Source: Nitrososphaerales archaeon (GTDB taxonomy: Archaea > Thermoproteota > Nitrososphaeria > Nitrososphaerales > CADDZS01). From it: 64,000 bases of DNA. The notes below the pieces were generated by a model. That model ran no database searches and was not told the origin of the DNA. It saw nothing but the letters and a program-made list of their open reading frames with translations. The stretch spans positions 62,001 through 126,000 of the forward strand of contig JASHNZ010000058.1 of assembly GCA_030041355.1 (NCBI GenBank). Direction: 5' to 3'. The position numbers and the translations under genes were made by a program. Shown here piece after piece: positions 1 to 9,259 of this stretch (positions are counted from its first letter, which is position 1; each line of letters opens with the position of its first letter).

Positions 1-697
1 CATACTTGTCTATTTCGTCGTCACCTAGCCTTCTCATTTGTCTAGTGTCATTGGGAATCATAGCCATTTTTATGTGGCGTGTCCCGATCTTGTCTTCGCT
101 AACCAGATAGATCGACTCGACTGCGAGTGTTAAAGCATCGTCGACACTAATGTCATCTTTGTATTTCTGTTCGAGATATTCTCCCACTTGGTCCGAGCCG
201 GCCCCTATCGCGATTGCGTAATATCCAACGTAGGTACCGCTAGGATCGGTTAAGAAAAGTTCTGGCCCGTTAGAATCAACACCAGCTATGATTAGCGAAA
301 CACCAAATGGCCTAACACCAGCGTATTGCGTGTATTGTTGCGACATGTCTGACAGTTTTTTTGCAACTGTCTCAACGTCTACTGGCTCGTCATAAACGAG
401 TCTGTTGCTCTGCGCGACAATTCGAGCCTGGTCAACTTGGACTCGGGCATCCGGGATATACCCTGCTGCAGCAACGCCGAGATGATCATCCACTTGGAAT
501 ATCTTCTGAGTCTCGCCAGGAGTTTGAAGTTTTCTCGGACGTTCTTCGACAGCGAGTATGACGCCCAACTTAGTCTTAACTCCCACGGCTAGAGTTCCGC
601 GTCTGACCGTTTCTATGGCGTATTCTACTTGGTATAATCGCCCATCAGGAGAAAACACCGTAATTGCTCTATCATAGCCAGCTGCAGCGGGAAACAT
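1..697 (-). CDS. psmA: Proteasome subunit alpha (3' end beyond window)
   Basis: Alpha subunit of the archaeal 20S proteasome, forming the outer rings and the gated entry pore. The protein starts at the ATG on 697-695 and opens with MFPAAAGYDRAITVFSPDG, followed by RLYQVEYAIETVRRGT. This is the alpha-type N-terminal helix and H0 signature; beta subunits would instead expose a catalytic Thr. About 232 codons are visible and the C-terminus is cut by the window edge. A GAGGT ribosome-binding site lies on 712-708. The usual RNA-exosome neighbours are not on the visible side. Identification is very secure. Confidence 0.97.
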   Translation of the reverse strand, partial: MFPAAAGYDRAITVFSPDGRLYQVEYAIETVRRGTLAVGVKTKLGVILAVEERPRKLQTPGETQKIFQVDDHLGVAAAGYIPDARVQVDQARIVAQSNRLVYDEPVDVETVAKKLSDMSQQYTQYAGVRPFGVSLIIAGVDSNGPELFLTDPSGTYVGYYAIAIGAGSDQVGEYLEQKYKDDISVDDALTLAVESIYLVSEDKIGTRHIKMAMIPNDTRQMRRLGDDEIDKY

Positions 698-707
698 TCA
701 AACAAAA

Positions 708-743
708 ACCTCGGCCAAAAGTTCGGTGGTCGCGGATTTAAGT
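708..743 (-). promoter_or_regulatory. psmA promoter and ribosome-binding site
   Basis: On the minus strand a TATA-like TTAAAT sits around 736-743, roughly 40 bases before the psmA ATG. GAGGT at 712-708 is spaced 10 bases from the ATG. Together they suggest a short leader of about 15 bases. Read by eye; no transcript data. Confidence 0.5.
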
Positions 744-846
744 ATTACACGGAGAAACAGTGAAACATGGTACCCATCGAGATTTTGTTCGAAAATATTC
801 GCGTACGATAATTGCCTCGACTCTCCCAGTTATAGCTTGATAGAAC

Positions 847-1320
847 ATGGGCTTATCAATGAAAGAGAAACTCGATGAAATTGTATTCGAGGGACATCCG
901 AACGTTACAGGGCTTCATAGAAATACCATCGAGGTCACAAAAGATTCTGAGATTTCTAAAAAAGCTGACTGCATTATAGGCGTCAACGCGACTAAGAGCT
1001 GTGCTGATCTAAACATGAGTCTGAAGGATTGGATTCGCTCTGGTTCTTGGCTCGAATTTGAAATTATAGCCGGCATGCAATCCTTCACATTTGAAGGCCG
1101 GGGAAGCCCTAAACTTGATCTCACTGATAAGAGAGAATTAGTGCTCAGAAAATCTGACTATGTGAGCTCTAGAACGGCGGCTTTGAATTGTTCGCATTCT
1201 GCTCGCGATCTTCCACGAGCCTTAGTTTCTCGGTTGAAGGATCCAGGGGCAGAGGGGAAGCTAATATTCAGGTCGCTACCTCATCCAAAAACCGATAGTT
1301 TTGTTTGGACATTGCCCTAA
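847..1320 (+). CDS. DUF371 family protein
   Basis: A 157-residue soluble protein of the archaeal DUF371 family, function unknown. Recognisable parts are the N-terminal FEGHPNVTGLHRNTIEVTKD block (residues 14-33), the ADCIIGVNA block near residue 40, and a C-terminal LPRALVSRLKDP region. The family is known for HxNv.a.H..Tle.Tkd and DCIigv motifs. The start may be ATG 847 or ATG 859 (MKEKLDEI), and nothing in the upstream sequence decides it. It is divergent from psmA, with about 150 bases shared between the two starts. No signal peptide or membrane segment. Confidence 0.75.
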   Translation: MGLSMKEKLDEIVFEGHPNVTGLHRNTIEVTKDSEISKKADCIIGVNATKSCADLNMSLKDWIRSGSWLEFEIIAGMQSFTFEGRGSPKLDLTDKRELVLRKSDYVSSRTAALNCSHSARDLPRALVSRLKDPGAEGKLIFRSLPHPKTDSFVWTLP

Positions 1321-1391
1321 TCCATGATAGTGAATAACCTCTGATTGCCTTAGGCGCGTTTCCGGCGACTATTTGATTGAATTATCAACAG

Positions 1392-4277
1392 TCACTCAAA
1401 ATAAAGTGCCGGTTTGAACGGAAGAGCAAAATTTGCTTTCTTCTTCGGATCATATCTCGAAGCATCGTCGGCCTTTTGTATTGTGATCTTCACACCTACT
1501 TCCTTTTCGATATACGGAAGAGCATTTACGTAAATTTTGGCTTCATCTACACTGTCGGGGATTCTCGAATAATTCTCGATGAAATTTTCTCCTAACTCAT
1601 GCAAAATCTTCGTAACTCGTGGTGCGATATTCGCTAAGTCTCGCTTTGGTAACTGAGGAAGAGTAGAAAAAATATGCAACAAGGCCTCCTTGCCCTGAAG
1701 TTTGGTTTTCTTTGATTCAATAACGGAGGCCAATAGCAGATACGTCCAAGATGGGGCAATGAAAATGTAGAGTTTGGAGGGCTTCAACTGAAGCACCTTT
1801 GTGATACTCTGGCAGTCTTTGATTAGCTGCTGGATAGCTATTTCGTTGATGAGGGCCCTTGGGCTTGATTTACTGAAATCCGGCTCTGGAAATTTTGAGA
1901 CTGAAACTAAACCGTCGCCTCCACTGTTGGCACTTAGCTCTTCACACGTGAAAGGAACGAAAGGTGATAGTAATCTAATCCAAATCAGTGCAGATCTTGA
2001 AAGTAAGGCGCTTGATGGCTTTTCTGTTCTTCTAAGATAATAACGGATGTCGCTCCAATATCCGTAAAACGCTTCTTGGAACGCGGATTTTGTCATCATT
2101 TGATCTAGGTTTTGGATGATCGAAGCAATGCGTTGCTGAATTCTGGTCTCCAGCCAGAGGTCTTCTCCTGTTGCGGCTGAGTCCGATTTTTGTTTGCTCT
2201 CTAACATAGAGAGAATCAGATCCTTCACTGAGTTCAAATTCGTTTCCAAATCCCTTGTGCTCTTCTCTCTCCAGTCAACATCTTCCAAACCGTCAGAGCC
2301 GCTCAATACCGAGGCTCTTACCACATCCGACCCATATTGATCTAGGGCTTCTCTAAGAGTGACCAGATTGCCTTTGCTCTTGCTCATTTTTGCTCCATTA
2401 TGAGTGAGCATTCCGTTCGCTGATATTCCGGTTGGCCACAGATTCTGTGGAAAGAATGCGACATGGTGAAAGACAAAGAAGGTCAAGTGGTTTGGAATGA
2501 GCTCTTTGGCCGAATTTCTCAGATTGACAGGGTACCAGTAAAGAAATTGTCTTTGCAATTCTTCTACTATATCTTGCGTCAGACCGCTCTCCTTTGCAAC
2601 TGAATCGAGTGTTCCTTCTCGCAACATCACATAGCTAAACAGCGAATCAGTAAGTTTCTCGGGACCTATATGGTGCTGCTTGATTGTTGAAGATAAAGTG
2701 TAGAAGGCCATGTAAATCGTGGAATCACTGAGGGTCTCGACTATCCAGCCAGGTGACCAAGGAAGCGGGGTGCCCAGCCCTACCTTTCGAGCACACGGCC
2801 AGTCCCTGAACCACTCTATCACATCATGAAACCATTGCCTAGCATTTTCGGGATAAATTGAAGCCTTATCTATGCAAATGTGAGCTAGGTTCTTCCACTC
2901 TGGGTCCGAATACTTCAAGAACCATTGATCTTGAAGAATCTTGACTATGCATTCGGTAGTGCATCGACAAATCACTTTTTCGGGGAGCTCGTACATCGTA
3001 TCAGCAAGTCCTGATCGCCTTAGCCGTTCTATCACGAGGGGTTTTGCTTCGGAGACTGGGGTGTTTGCGAAAGTCGACGCCTTCGCATTCAACACTCCCT
3101 GATGGAACTCGACCTTATAGATCTCATTCGTCGCTTGGGCAAGTCTTGGATCATTTTGGTCTTTTATTCTCATATTCTCTGTGATTTCAACAGCAGGAAA
3201 CTCTCCCATTCTAGGAACGGTGATTAGTGCAATGGGCCGGATTTCATCTAACTCATCGCCTGCAAGATTGAACTCTTTTTGTGTGGCCGGACTGTTTTGG
3301 ATATCTCGTAGAGCTACATAATCAACAGGAGCATGAGCAGGAACCCCGTAGACTACGCCCGTTCCGTTGTCCGGGTCTACAAAATTTGCTGGCAACACTA
3401 ACAGAGTAATCTTTGCATCAAAGGGATGCGCAACTCTAGAACCTATCAGTTCGCGCCCCGAGAATTCTCTTAGGATCTTTATCTTCCTCAACTGTTCTCC
3501 TAATTTGAAGGCGGCTCTGCTGCTAACTATCCAACGGTTCCTTTCATTCACAATTGCTTCGACGTATTTAGCTTCCGGATTTACCCAGAGATTCGTGACA
3601 GCGAATATGGTCTCAGGTCTAAGTGTAGCGGCCACCAGCTTCGTTTCGGGCTCTTTTGAACCCGAAAACAAAATTAAAACAAATTCTTCCCATGTTACTC
3701 CTTCACCTTCCAGGCGATCGTGGTCACCAGTAGGGCTCTGGTCGTGAGGACACCAAACTACAGGATGAGTTCCTCTAGTAATGTAGCCCTTCTCCCTCAG
3801 TTTATTCATCTGCCAAAGAATGAATTTGTTGAAGGTTGGCTCAAGATCTGTTGTATGAAATTCGCGTCTCCAGTCAATGGAAAGTCCTAATCTCTTTAGA
3901 GATTCTCGACCTTCATCAGTGTAGTATTTTGCCATGTAGACGGGGTCGTAGAATTTTGGAATCTCCTCTTTCGGGATATGTTCTATTTCCAGAAACTCCT
4001 TGACCATCGCAGGGTCGCCTTTGGATAGCCGATCAGCTGCCGCAACTAGGGGCTGTCCCGTCCAGTGCCAAGCATATGGAAAGAGGGTATTGAATCCCTG
4101 CATTCTCTTGAATCGCGCGTAAACATCAACCCGCCCGTCAGTGAGAGCATGACCCACGTGCAAGGGGCCGTTCATGTAGGGAAATGGAACGGTTACGAAG
4201 ACTTTCTTCTTCGAGTCATCAGGTTCAGCTTCGAATATTTTGTTCTGTTCCCAAATCTTTGTCCATTTTTGTTCCAC
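1392..4277 (-). CDS. leuS: Leucyl-tRNA synthetase
   Basis: Class I synthetase that charges tRNA-Leu; 961 residues is normal for the archaeal/eukaryotic-type enzyme. The ATP-binding motif is PYMNGPLHVGHAL with HVGH at residues 40-43, and the second signature KMSKSKGN lies near residue 630. WHWTGQPLVAAADRL after the HIGH motif is diagnostic for archaeal LeuRS rather than Ile or Val. A CP1 editing region spans roughly residues 200-500 and an anticodon-binding C-terminal domain follows. The start is GTG 4277. It lies 68 bases downstream of alaS on the same strand, so the two may be co-transcribed. Two tRNA-Leu genes occur elsewhere in the window. Confidence 0.96.
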   Translation of the reverse strand: MEQKWTKIWEQNKIFEAEPDDSKKKVFVTVPFPYMNGPLHVGHALTDGRVDVYARFKRMQGFNTLFPYAWHWTGQPLVAAADRLSKGDPAMVKEFLEIEHIPKEEIPKFYDPVYMAKYYTDEGRESLKRLGLSIDWRREFHTTDLEPTFNKFILWQMNKLREKGYITRGTHPVVWCPHDQSPTGDHDRLEGEGVTWEEFVLILFSGSKEPETKLVAATLRPETIFAVTNLWVNPEAKYVEAIVNERNRWIVSSRAAFKLGEQLRKIKILREFSGRELIGSRVAHPFDAKITLLVLPANFVDPDNGTGVVYGVPAHAPVDYVALRDIQNSPATQKEFNLAGDELDEIRPIALITVPRMGEFPAVEITENMRIKDQNDPRLAQATNEIYKVEFHQGVLNAKASTFANTPVSEAKPLVIERLRRSGLADTMYELPEKVICRCTTECIVKILQDQWFLKYSDPEWKNLAHICIDKASIYPENARQWFHDVIEWFRDWPCARKVGLGTPLPWSPGWIVETLSDSTIYMAFYTLSSTIKQHHIGPEKLTDSLFSYVMLREGTLDSVAKESGLTQDIVEELQRQFLYWYPVNLRNSAKELIPNHLTFFVFHHVAFFPQNLWPTGISANGMLTHNGAKMSKSKGNLVTLREALDQYGSDVVRASVLSGSDGLEDVDWREKSTRDLETNLNSVKDLILSMLESKQKSDSAATGEDLWLETRIQQRIASIIQNLDQMMTKSAFQEAFYGYWSDIRYYLRRTEKPSSALLSRSALIWIRLLSPFVPFTCEELSANSGGDGLVSVSKFPEPDFSKSSPRALINEIAIQQLIKDCQSITKVLQLKPSKLYIFIAPSWTYLLLASVIESKKTKLQGKEALLHIFSTLPQLPKRDLANIAPRVTKILHELGENFIENYSRIPDSVDEAKIYVNALPYIEKEVGVKITIQKADDASRYDPKKKANFALPFKPALYFE

Positions 4278-4345
4278 TTGTTTATCCAGAACTGTGAGCG
4301 CCCCCTAGTGGTTTCAATATCAGAAGAAAGATCCTTGTAGAAGCC

Positions 4346-7120
4346 TTACTGCTTTGGCGATGCCGGAATCGGTACAGAGGCGATAATTCTTTCTATCTCT
4401 GCAAGTGACGGAGGAATCTTGGGCACGCCGCCTTGCCCAAACCGAGCATCTCCCCCTCCTGAGCCTCCCATTGATTTGGAAATCTCTTTAGCAAGAAGTC
4501 CTGCATTCAGTCCAGAGTCCTGCGCAAGCTTACCGCAAAATACCATAACTCTAGGAAGACGACCCTCGTCAAATATGGCTACATAAACTATTCTCGGTTC
4601 TTCTCTTGCGAGCCGCTCTCCCACGGTCAAATGATATTCAGAATCTAATCCTTCTTCGCCCATCGAAGGTAATGAAACGTAAAGAAACGCACCTCGGTCG
4701 AGCTTCTTGCTCTTGCTAGGAATTTCCTTCGACATTGCCTCAGCCAAGCGCTTCGCCAATTGCTTCGCGCTTCTCCTTGCTTTCTCTTCATTGTGTCTCA
4801 CATTTTCAATGGACGCAAAAACCTTGTCTGCAGGTGTTTCAAGGGAAGCAGCAGATTCAAGCAAAATCGACTCTTGTCTTTCAACATAATTTATGGCAGC
4901 CTCACCTGCTACAAATTCTAGCCTTTCGATGCCATCTTGAATGCGTTCCGATTTTGTGATTTTAATCAGTCCGATTTCTCCTGTTGAAGAGCAATGGGTA
5001 CCTCCGCAGGCTTCAACGTCCCAACCCTGAATATTCACAATTCGGACTTCTTTGCCTGGAACAACTCCTCCTTGGTATATTCTGAAGCCGTAGCTTTCTT
5101 CTGCTCTTGTCCTTGGCATCCACGTTACTTCGACAGGAAGGTTCTTCCGGACTATCTCATTTGCCAGGCCTTCAATTTCGAGAATTTGATCGCGACTCAA
5201 GTGCGCAAAGTGAGTTATGTCAAGGCGAGCCATGTCTTCGTCTTTGAAAGCAGAATGCTGCCAGACCCAGGGGCCTACCAGCTTGCGAGCTGCTGCGTTG
5301 ACCACATGTGTCGCCGTATGGTGGCGCATTATGAGGTTTCTTCGGCGCGAATCCACAGTTCCATTTACGAGTTCGTTCTCCTTTATCGCTCCGGAACTCA
5401 GATTCTGGACTGTGTGAACTACTACATTATTGAATTTAATTACATCTGTCACCTCGAGTCCATTGATTGTTCCATGATCAGGCTCCTGGCCTCCACTTCT
5501 AGCATAGAATGCAGTATTATCCAAAATCACGTACTTTCCCTCAATTATTCTCAGGACCTTTGCTTCGAACTCAAACTGATTTCTGTCAAAATAGAATAGC
5601 AAATTCGTAGGCGCGATCCCGTCTATACCAAAAGTCTGCTTTTGACCCTCATCATGCCTTTGTGTCATATGACGTTCTGTGACTTTCAAATAAAAATCCG
5701 GCGGAACAACAGTAATGAGTCCAGCTTTGATCAAATTTTCAGGTGTTATCCCCTCACTATCATATAGTTGGATCAATCGCTCGGTCCCAACCTTCGCTTT
5801 TTGTTTCACAAGCGATTCGACAATCTTCGTAGATCTTCGCCTCATGGCTTCGTATTTTTCGATTTCAACTTGCAGAACCTTTCTGAACTCTTCAAGATGT
5901 TCACGTAGTTCAGGATACATGGGTTGTAGTTGTTCTATATGCCACTCAGCTATTTCGGCCAAGTCGAGAGACGAATCGACAAGTCTAGCGGAGTCAATAG
6001 CTCTTCTCAGAATAACCCTGAGATTGTAGCCTCCTCCGACATTGCTGGGCAAAGCTCCGTCTGAGATCGCGAAGAGTAGCGTACGAGTATGATCGAGTAT
6101 CGAATATATCGCTTGAAGTCTGGATAATTTGTTTCTAAAACTGTCTCGGTCCGGAACTCCGATTTCTCTTAGGAATTGAATAGGGATCGTGTCTTCCCCT
6201 TTGAACTCCTCAACGTCTATGGATCCTGCAAGTGTGTAGTACTTGAGGATCAATTCTTTCTCTTCAGAAGTTTCAGTATAGCCTATCTTATCTTTGATCC
6301 GTGAAAGAGGCCTTTCAAACACAATGTCGTAGCTAGTTGGTGTTCCCTGGGTAAGCCATACCCAACGATCAAGGCCCGCGCCCATATCAACGATCTTTTC
6401 AGCATATTCGACGTACTGATCGGCCGTACCTTCATAAGCGGTAAAAACGGCATTACCCATTTCCAGACCTCGGACGTAGTATTCGAGACTGTATCCGAAC
6501 GCACCAGGGCCTAGCCATACATCCTCGAGAAAAACGATTTCTTTTTTTGGAATTGCGAAAACCTGTGTCAAGAGATTGAAATCGAGTTCTATGCACTTGT
6601 CTTTCCAATAACCTTGAGCGTTCGCAAGTGCTGCCTGTCCGATCATGCAAAAAGAAGTGTAATACCTCCCGTTCACTCCAACGTTTCCAATATCAGAGAA
6701 ACGGAGACACATCTGTGGTACAATCAATGGATTCGCAGGGAACTCGAATACAACTCTGCCCGATTCTAGGCGTTGGAAATCTACTATCGAAGCTATAGTG
6801 AAGTATAGATCAGGCCGCCATCTGCAAACTACAGGATAACGCTTTATCTCCTGATGACCGTTGCTGACAAAATATCGGGCTATCTCTTTCCAAGCGCTCA
6901 CATAGTCAAAGGGTTTCGGCGTGGGGTTTCCAAGGAACTCGTACTGCTGGCAAGTGGTCTCAGGGCAGTGCCGCCTTTCTTCGTCGAGAGTCCAAAAGAA
7001 TCTATGACAGTTAATGCATTGCCTGCGCTTGAACCCTAACCTATCGAAGAGCTCCACCTTGTAATACTTGTCTGGTTCCGACGAGAATTTGTTTCTAAGA
7101 ATCTCTTTTTCGGACATCAA
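4346..7120 (-). CDS. alaS: Alanyl-tRNA synthetase
   Basis: Class II synthetase charging tRNA-Ala, archaeal form, about 924 residues. The N-terminus carries the archaeal zinc knuckle CINCHRFFWTLDEERRHC with C35, C38 and C52, followed by the catalytic core (YFTIASIVDFQR, RLESGR). The C-terminal half contains the editing site: HHTATHVVNAAARKL near residue 598 and CGGTHCSSTGEIG near residue 705. It ends with a glycine-rich GGSGGGDARFGQGG segment typical of the C-Ala domain. The reading frame opens with TTG 7120 followed directly by ATG 7117 (MSEKEIL); the ATG is the more likely start. Confidence 0.96.
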   Translation of the reverse strand: MMSEKEILRNKFSSEPDKYYKVELFDRLGFKRRQCINCHRFFWTLDEERRHCPETTCQQYEFLGNPTPKPFDYVSAWKEIARYFVSNGHQEIKRYPVVCRWRPDLYFTIASIVDFQRLESGRVVFEFPANPLIVPQMCLRFSDIGNVGVNGRYYTSFCMIGQAALANAQGYWKDKCIELDFNLLTQVFAIPKKEIVFLEDVWLGPGAFGYSLEYYVRGLEMGNAVFTAYEGTADQYVEYAEKIVDMGAGLDRWVWLTQGTPTSYDIVFERPLSRIKDKIGYTETSEEKELILKYYTLAGSIDVEEFKGEDTIPIQFLREIGVPDRDSFRNKLSRLQAIYSILDHTRTLLFAISDGALPSNVGGGYNLRVILRRAIDSARLVDSSLDLAEIAEWHIEQLQPMYPELREHLEEFRKVLQVEIEKYEAMRRRSTKIVESLVKQKAKVGTERLIQLYDSEGITPENLIKAGLITVVPPDFYLKVTERHMTQRHDEGQKQTFGIDGIAPTNLLFYFDRNQFEFEAKVLRIIEGKYVILDNTAFYARSGGQEPDHGTINGLEVTDVIKFNNVVVHTVQNLSSGAIKENELVNGTVDSRRRNLIMRHHTATHVVNAAARKLVGPWVWQHSAFKDEDMARLDITHFAHLSRDQILEIEGLANEIVRKNLPVEVTWMPRTRAEESYGFRIYQGGVVPGKEVRIVNIQGWDVEACGGTHCSSTGEIGLIKITKSERIQDGIERLEFVAGEAAINYVERQESILLESAASLETPADKVFASIENVRHNEEKARRSAKQLAKRLAEAMSKEIPSKSKKLDRGAFLYVSLPSMGEEGLDSEYHLTVGERLAREEPRIVYVAIFDEGRLPRVMVFCGKLAQDSGLNAGLLAKEISKSMGGSGGGDARFGQGGVPKIPPSLAEIERIIASVPIPASPKQ

Positions 7121-7263
7121 ATACAGGCAAACTCACATTGATTCATCGAATTGAGGCAATTACCTAGCTCGAGCTGTGCTTTTATTCAATGTTTCCTTTC
7201 GAAAAGAGCTATTGTTGAAAGGCGCAGGACTCTTGTCGAATGAATAGGTAAGCTGGTAAAGTA

Positions 7264-9033
7264 TTATTGTTCTTCCTCGTACTCGCGACGTAGATTCTGA
7301 AGCTCGTCAAGGAGACTGTTAGTGATTCTCTGGATTCTCCTTTCGTTATTTTGCTGAGCCCGAGCGAAAGAGTCCTCCTTCATCCTTCTTGAAATAAATA
7401 AGTCGTATGCGTTCAATAGGTCCTTCGTCGCCCGATCAAATTCTCTATCATCAGCAGCCACCTGACTTAGAGCAGCAGCTGAAGATACACTCGCGGGCCC
7501 TAGCTCTGTCTTAATCGAGGCAAAGCGTCCTGCAGATTTGGATCGGAAATCTTCAATCCTACTCCTCGCTGTTGAAAGATCCAATCTCGTAACAGATGAT
7601 CCCTTGGATTTCAATTCGGATAAAATATCATTCGTACCAGAGACCTTGTCCTCCGCGGCTTTGATAAGCGAGGCTAGAGTTGTCTCGATCTCTTCACTTT
7701 TCTTCTCTCCCCCTCGAGGCTTGAAAACCAGAGCGGCGATAAACACAGCGAGAAATACGATCGCAGCAATAGGCAAAACAAATGAGTACGCAGATCCCAA
7801 ACCTACTCTATACGATAGAGAGGCGTTACCTGGAACACCTAAAGTGTTCATGAGGTCAACCGGCGGGGGACTTTGAATAGCAATGAACCCGGCTGGAATA
7901 TTATAGCTGATTTGATACTTCTCGATCAAGGCGTTGACCGGGACTGCAAGCGGTATATTGGCTCTGTAGGTCCCACCGCTATAACTCCAATACTGCTGCC
8001 CTAATGGATATTGAATACTGACAAGCACAGTCGCGTTTGGTTCAACTGTATCGCCAGAAGCCGACAATACATCGACTACGCCCGAGGTCACCGAACCGCT
8101 CTGATAATTGCTGATATACGGCTGCGTAGAAGGTAAGACAGTTACACTCGCTGCAGTCGGGCTTGTCAGGACCGTAAAGTTGAGGCTGCTCAGGGTATTG
8201 GGACCTCGGTTGGTAAAGGTAATCGAATCAGTAACTAGAAGGCTTCCTGATGAGGTGACTGAAATTGTTCTCTCAATACTTCGGAAATCCACGACGCCAG
8301 CACTGGATGAGCCAGAGCTAATACTAACATTAGCGGAATGAACAACATTTACGAAACTCGTAGTATTTGCGTTGAGGCTTGTTGAATTGTACCAACGGAA
8401 AAACGCACTCGTGGTTTGTTGAGAGAATTTTTGGCTCGCGAGTGCACTTGAGTTCGCGGGCGAAGTAACGCTTGGATCAGTGAACGTGATGTTAGATTGG
8501 AGAGACATTGAAGAAGAACTTACACTCAGCGACGGATACAGCAACATTTGAACCCCGTAGTAACATGTAATGCAAGACTGTGCTGTAGTATTTTGATTGA
8601 CGTAAGTGCCTACAACGTAAAACTTCAACGAAATATTTCCTGGAGATCCTGCGCTCAAGGTTTTGCCACTAGGAAGAGATACAGTAATTTTCAAAGTGTT
8701 ATTTGATACAGAACTCAAGATCGATGTGGAACTGAGGGGAGCACCACCGTTGAGGCTTGCCGATTGCGCAAAAATATGACCGTTATAAGCGGAAGGAAAT
8801 CCAAAGCTGACCGAGCTCACGGGTGATGTTAGATTCGCGCCACTGCCTACTTCAAGCGTGTCGTTTACCCCGAACTGGCCATAGTCATTGAAGTTTTCCA
8901 AGTTGAGGAAGGAAACCCCCGTAGATGATCCAGAAGCGTTACTGTGGAAACTGTAAGGAGAAATTGAAAGAAGCGAAGTGGCCAAAAGGACTCCGAGCAT
9001 GAATAGTACGAAAACACTAGAACCACGTATCAT
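7264..9033 (-). CDS. Exported single-pass membrane protein with cytoplasmic coiled coil
   Basis: Function not recognised. Residues 1-30 are a hydrophobic signal or anchor (SSVFVLFMLGVLLATSLLS). Residues 31-410 form a Ser/Thr/Asn-rich extracellular region with many NxS/T sequons and beta-sandwich-like strands. A membrane segment lies at about 416-437 (FVLPIAAIVFLAVFIAALVF). The last 150 residues are charged and helical, probably coiled coil (RRIQRITNSLLDELQNLRRE), and would lie inside the cell. The ectodomain around residues 250-390 faintly recalls ribophorin-I-like folds, but this cannot be shown by eye. The layout fits a surface protein or sensor tied to a cytoplasmic scaffold. It stands alone between alaS and the divergent gcvPA. 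Confidence 0.7.
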   Translation of the reverse strand: MIRGSSVFVLFMLGVLLATSLLSISPYSFHSNASGSSTGVSFLNLENFNDYGQFGVNDTLEVGSGANLTSPVSSVSFGFPSAYNGHIFAQSASLNGGAPLSSTSILSSVSNNTLKITVSLPSGKTLSAGSPGNISLKFYVVGTYVNQNTTAQSCITCYYGVQMLLYPSLSVSSSSMSLQSNITFTDPSVTSPANSSALASQKFSQQTTSAFFRWYNSTSLNANTTSFVNVVHSANVSISSGSSSAGVVDFRSIERTISVTSSGSLLVTDSITFTNRGPNTLSSLNFTVLTSPTAASVTVLPSTQPYISNYQSGSVTSGVVDVLSASGDTVEPNATVLVSIQYPLGQQYWSYSGGTYRANIPLAVPVNALIEKYQISYNIPAGFIAIQSPPPVDLMNTLGVPGNASLSYRVGLGSAYSFVLPIAAIVFLAVFIAALVFKPRGGEKKSEEIETTLASLIKAAEDKVSGTNDILSELKSKGSSVTRLDLSTARSRIEDFRSKSAGRFASIKTELGPASVSSAAALSQVAADDREFDRATKDLLNAYDLFISRRMKEDSFARAQQNNERRIQRITNSLLDELQNLRREYEEEQ

Positions 9034-9259
9034 TCTCGATTTAGCGGCCTCGTCAAAGTCACAAAAATATGAAATGGCTTTTAAACGCTTTCTACATGTC
9101 TCGTGATCTCTTTTACCATTTTTGGTTGAAGCAGATCGCGAACTTTGATGCCTTACTTATTCTGAAAAGTGAGAATCAATTTTGTACGTTTCAATGTGAA
9201 ACTCTTTAATTGAGAAATAAAGTGAAAGATCACCAAATCAGGAGAAGTTTTGCGAACAA

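Noticed and set aside
361-561. 66-codon plus-strand frame over psmA
   Set aside because: It is antisense to the well-conserved proteasome alpha gene and has no family features.
4994-5599. 201-codon plus-strand frame inside alaS
   Set aside because: Long but antisense to the editing domain of AlaRS; cysteine-rich random composition and no start signal.
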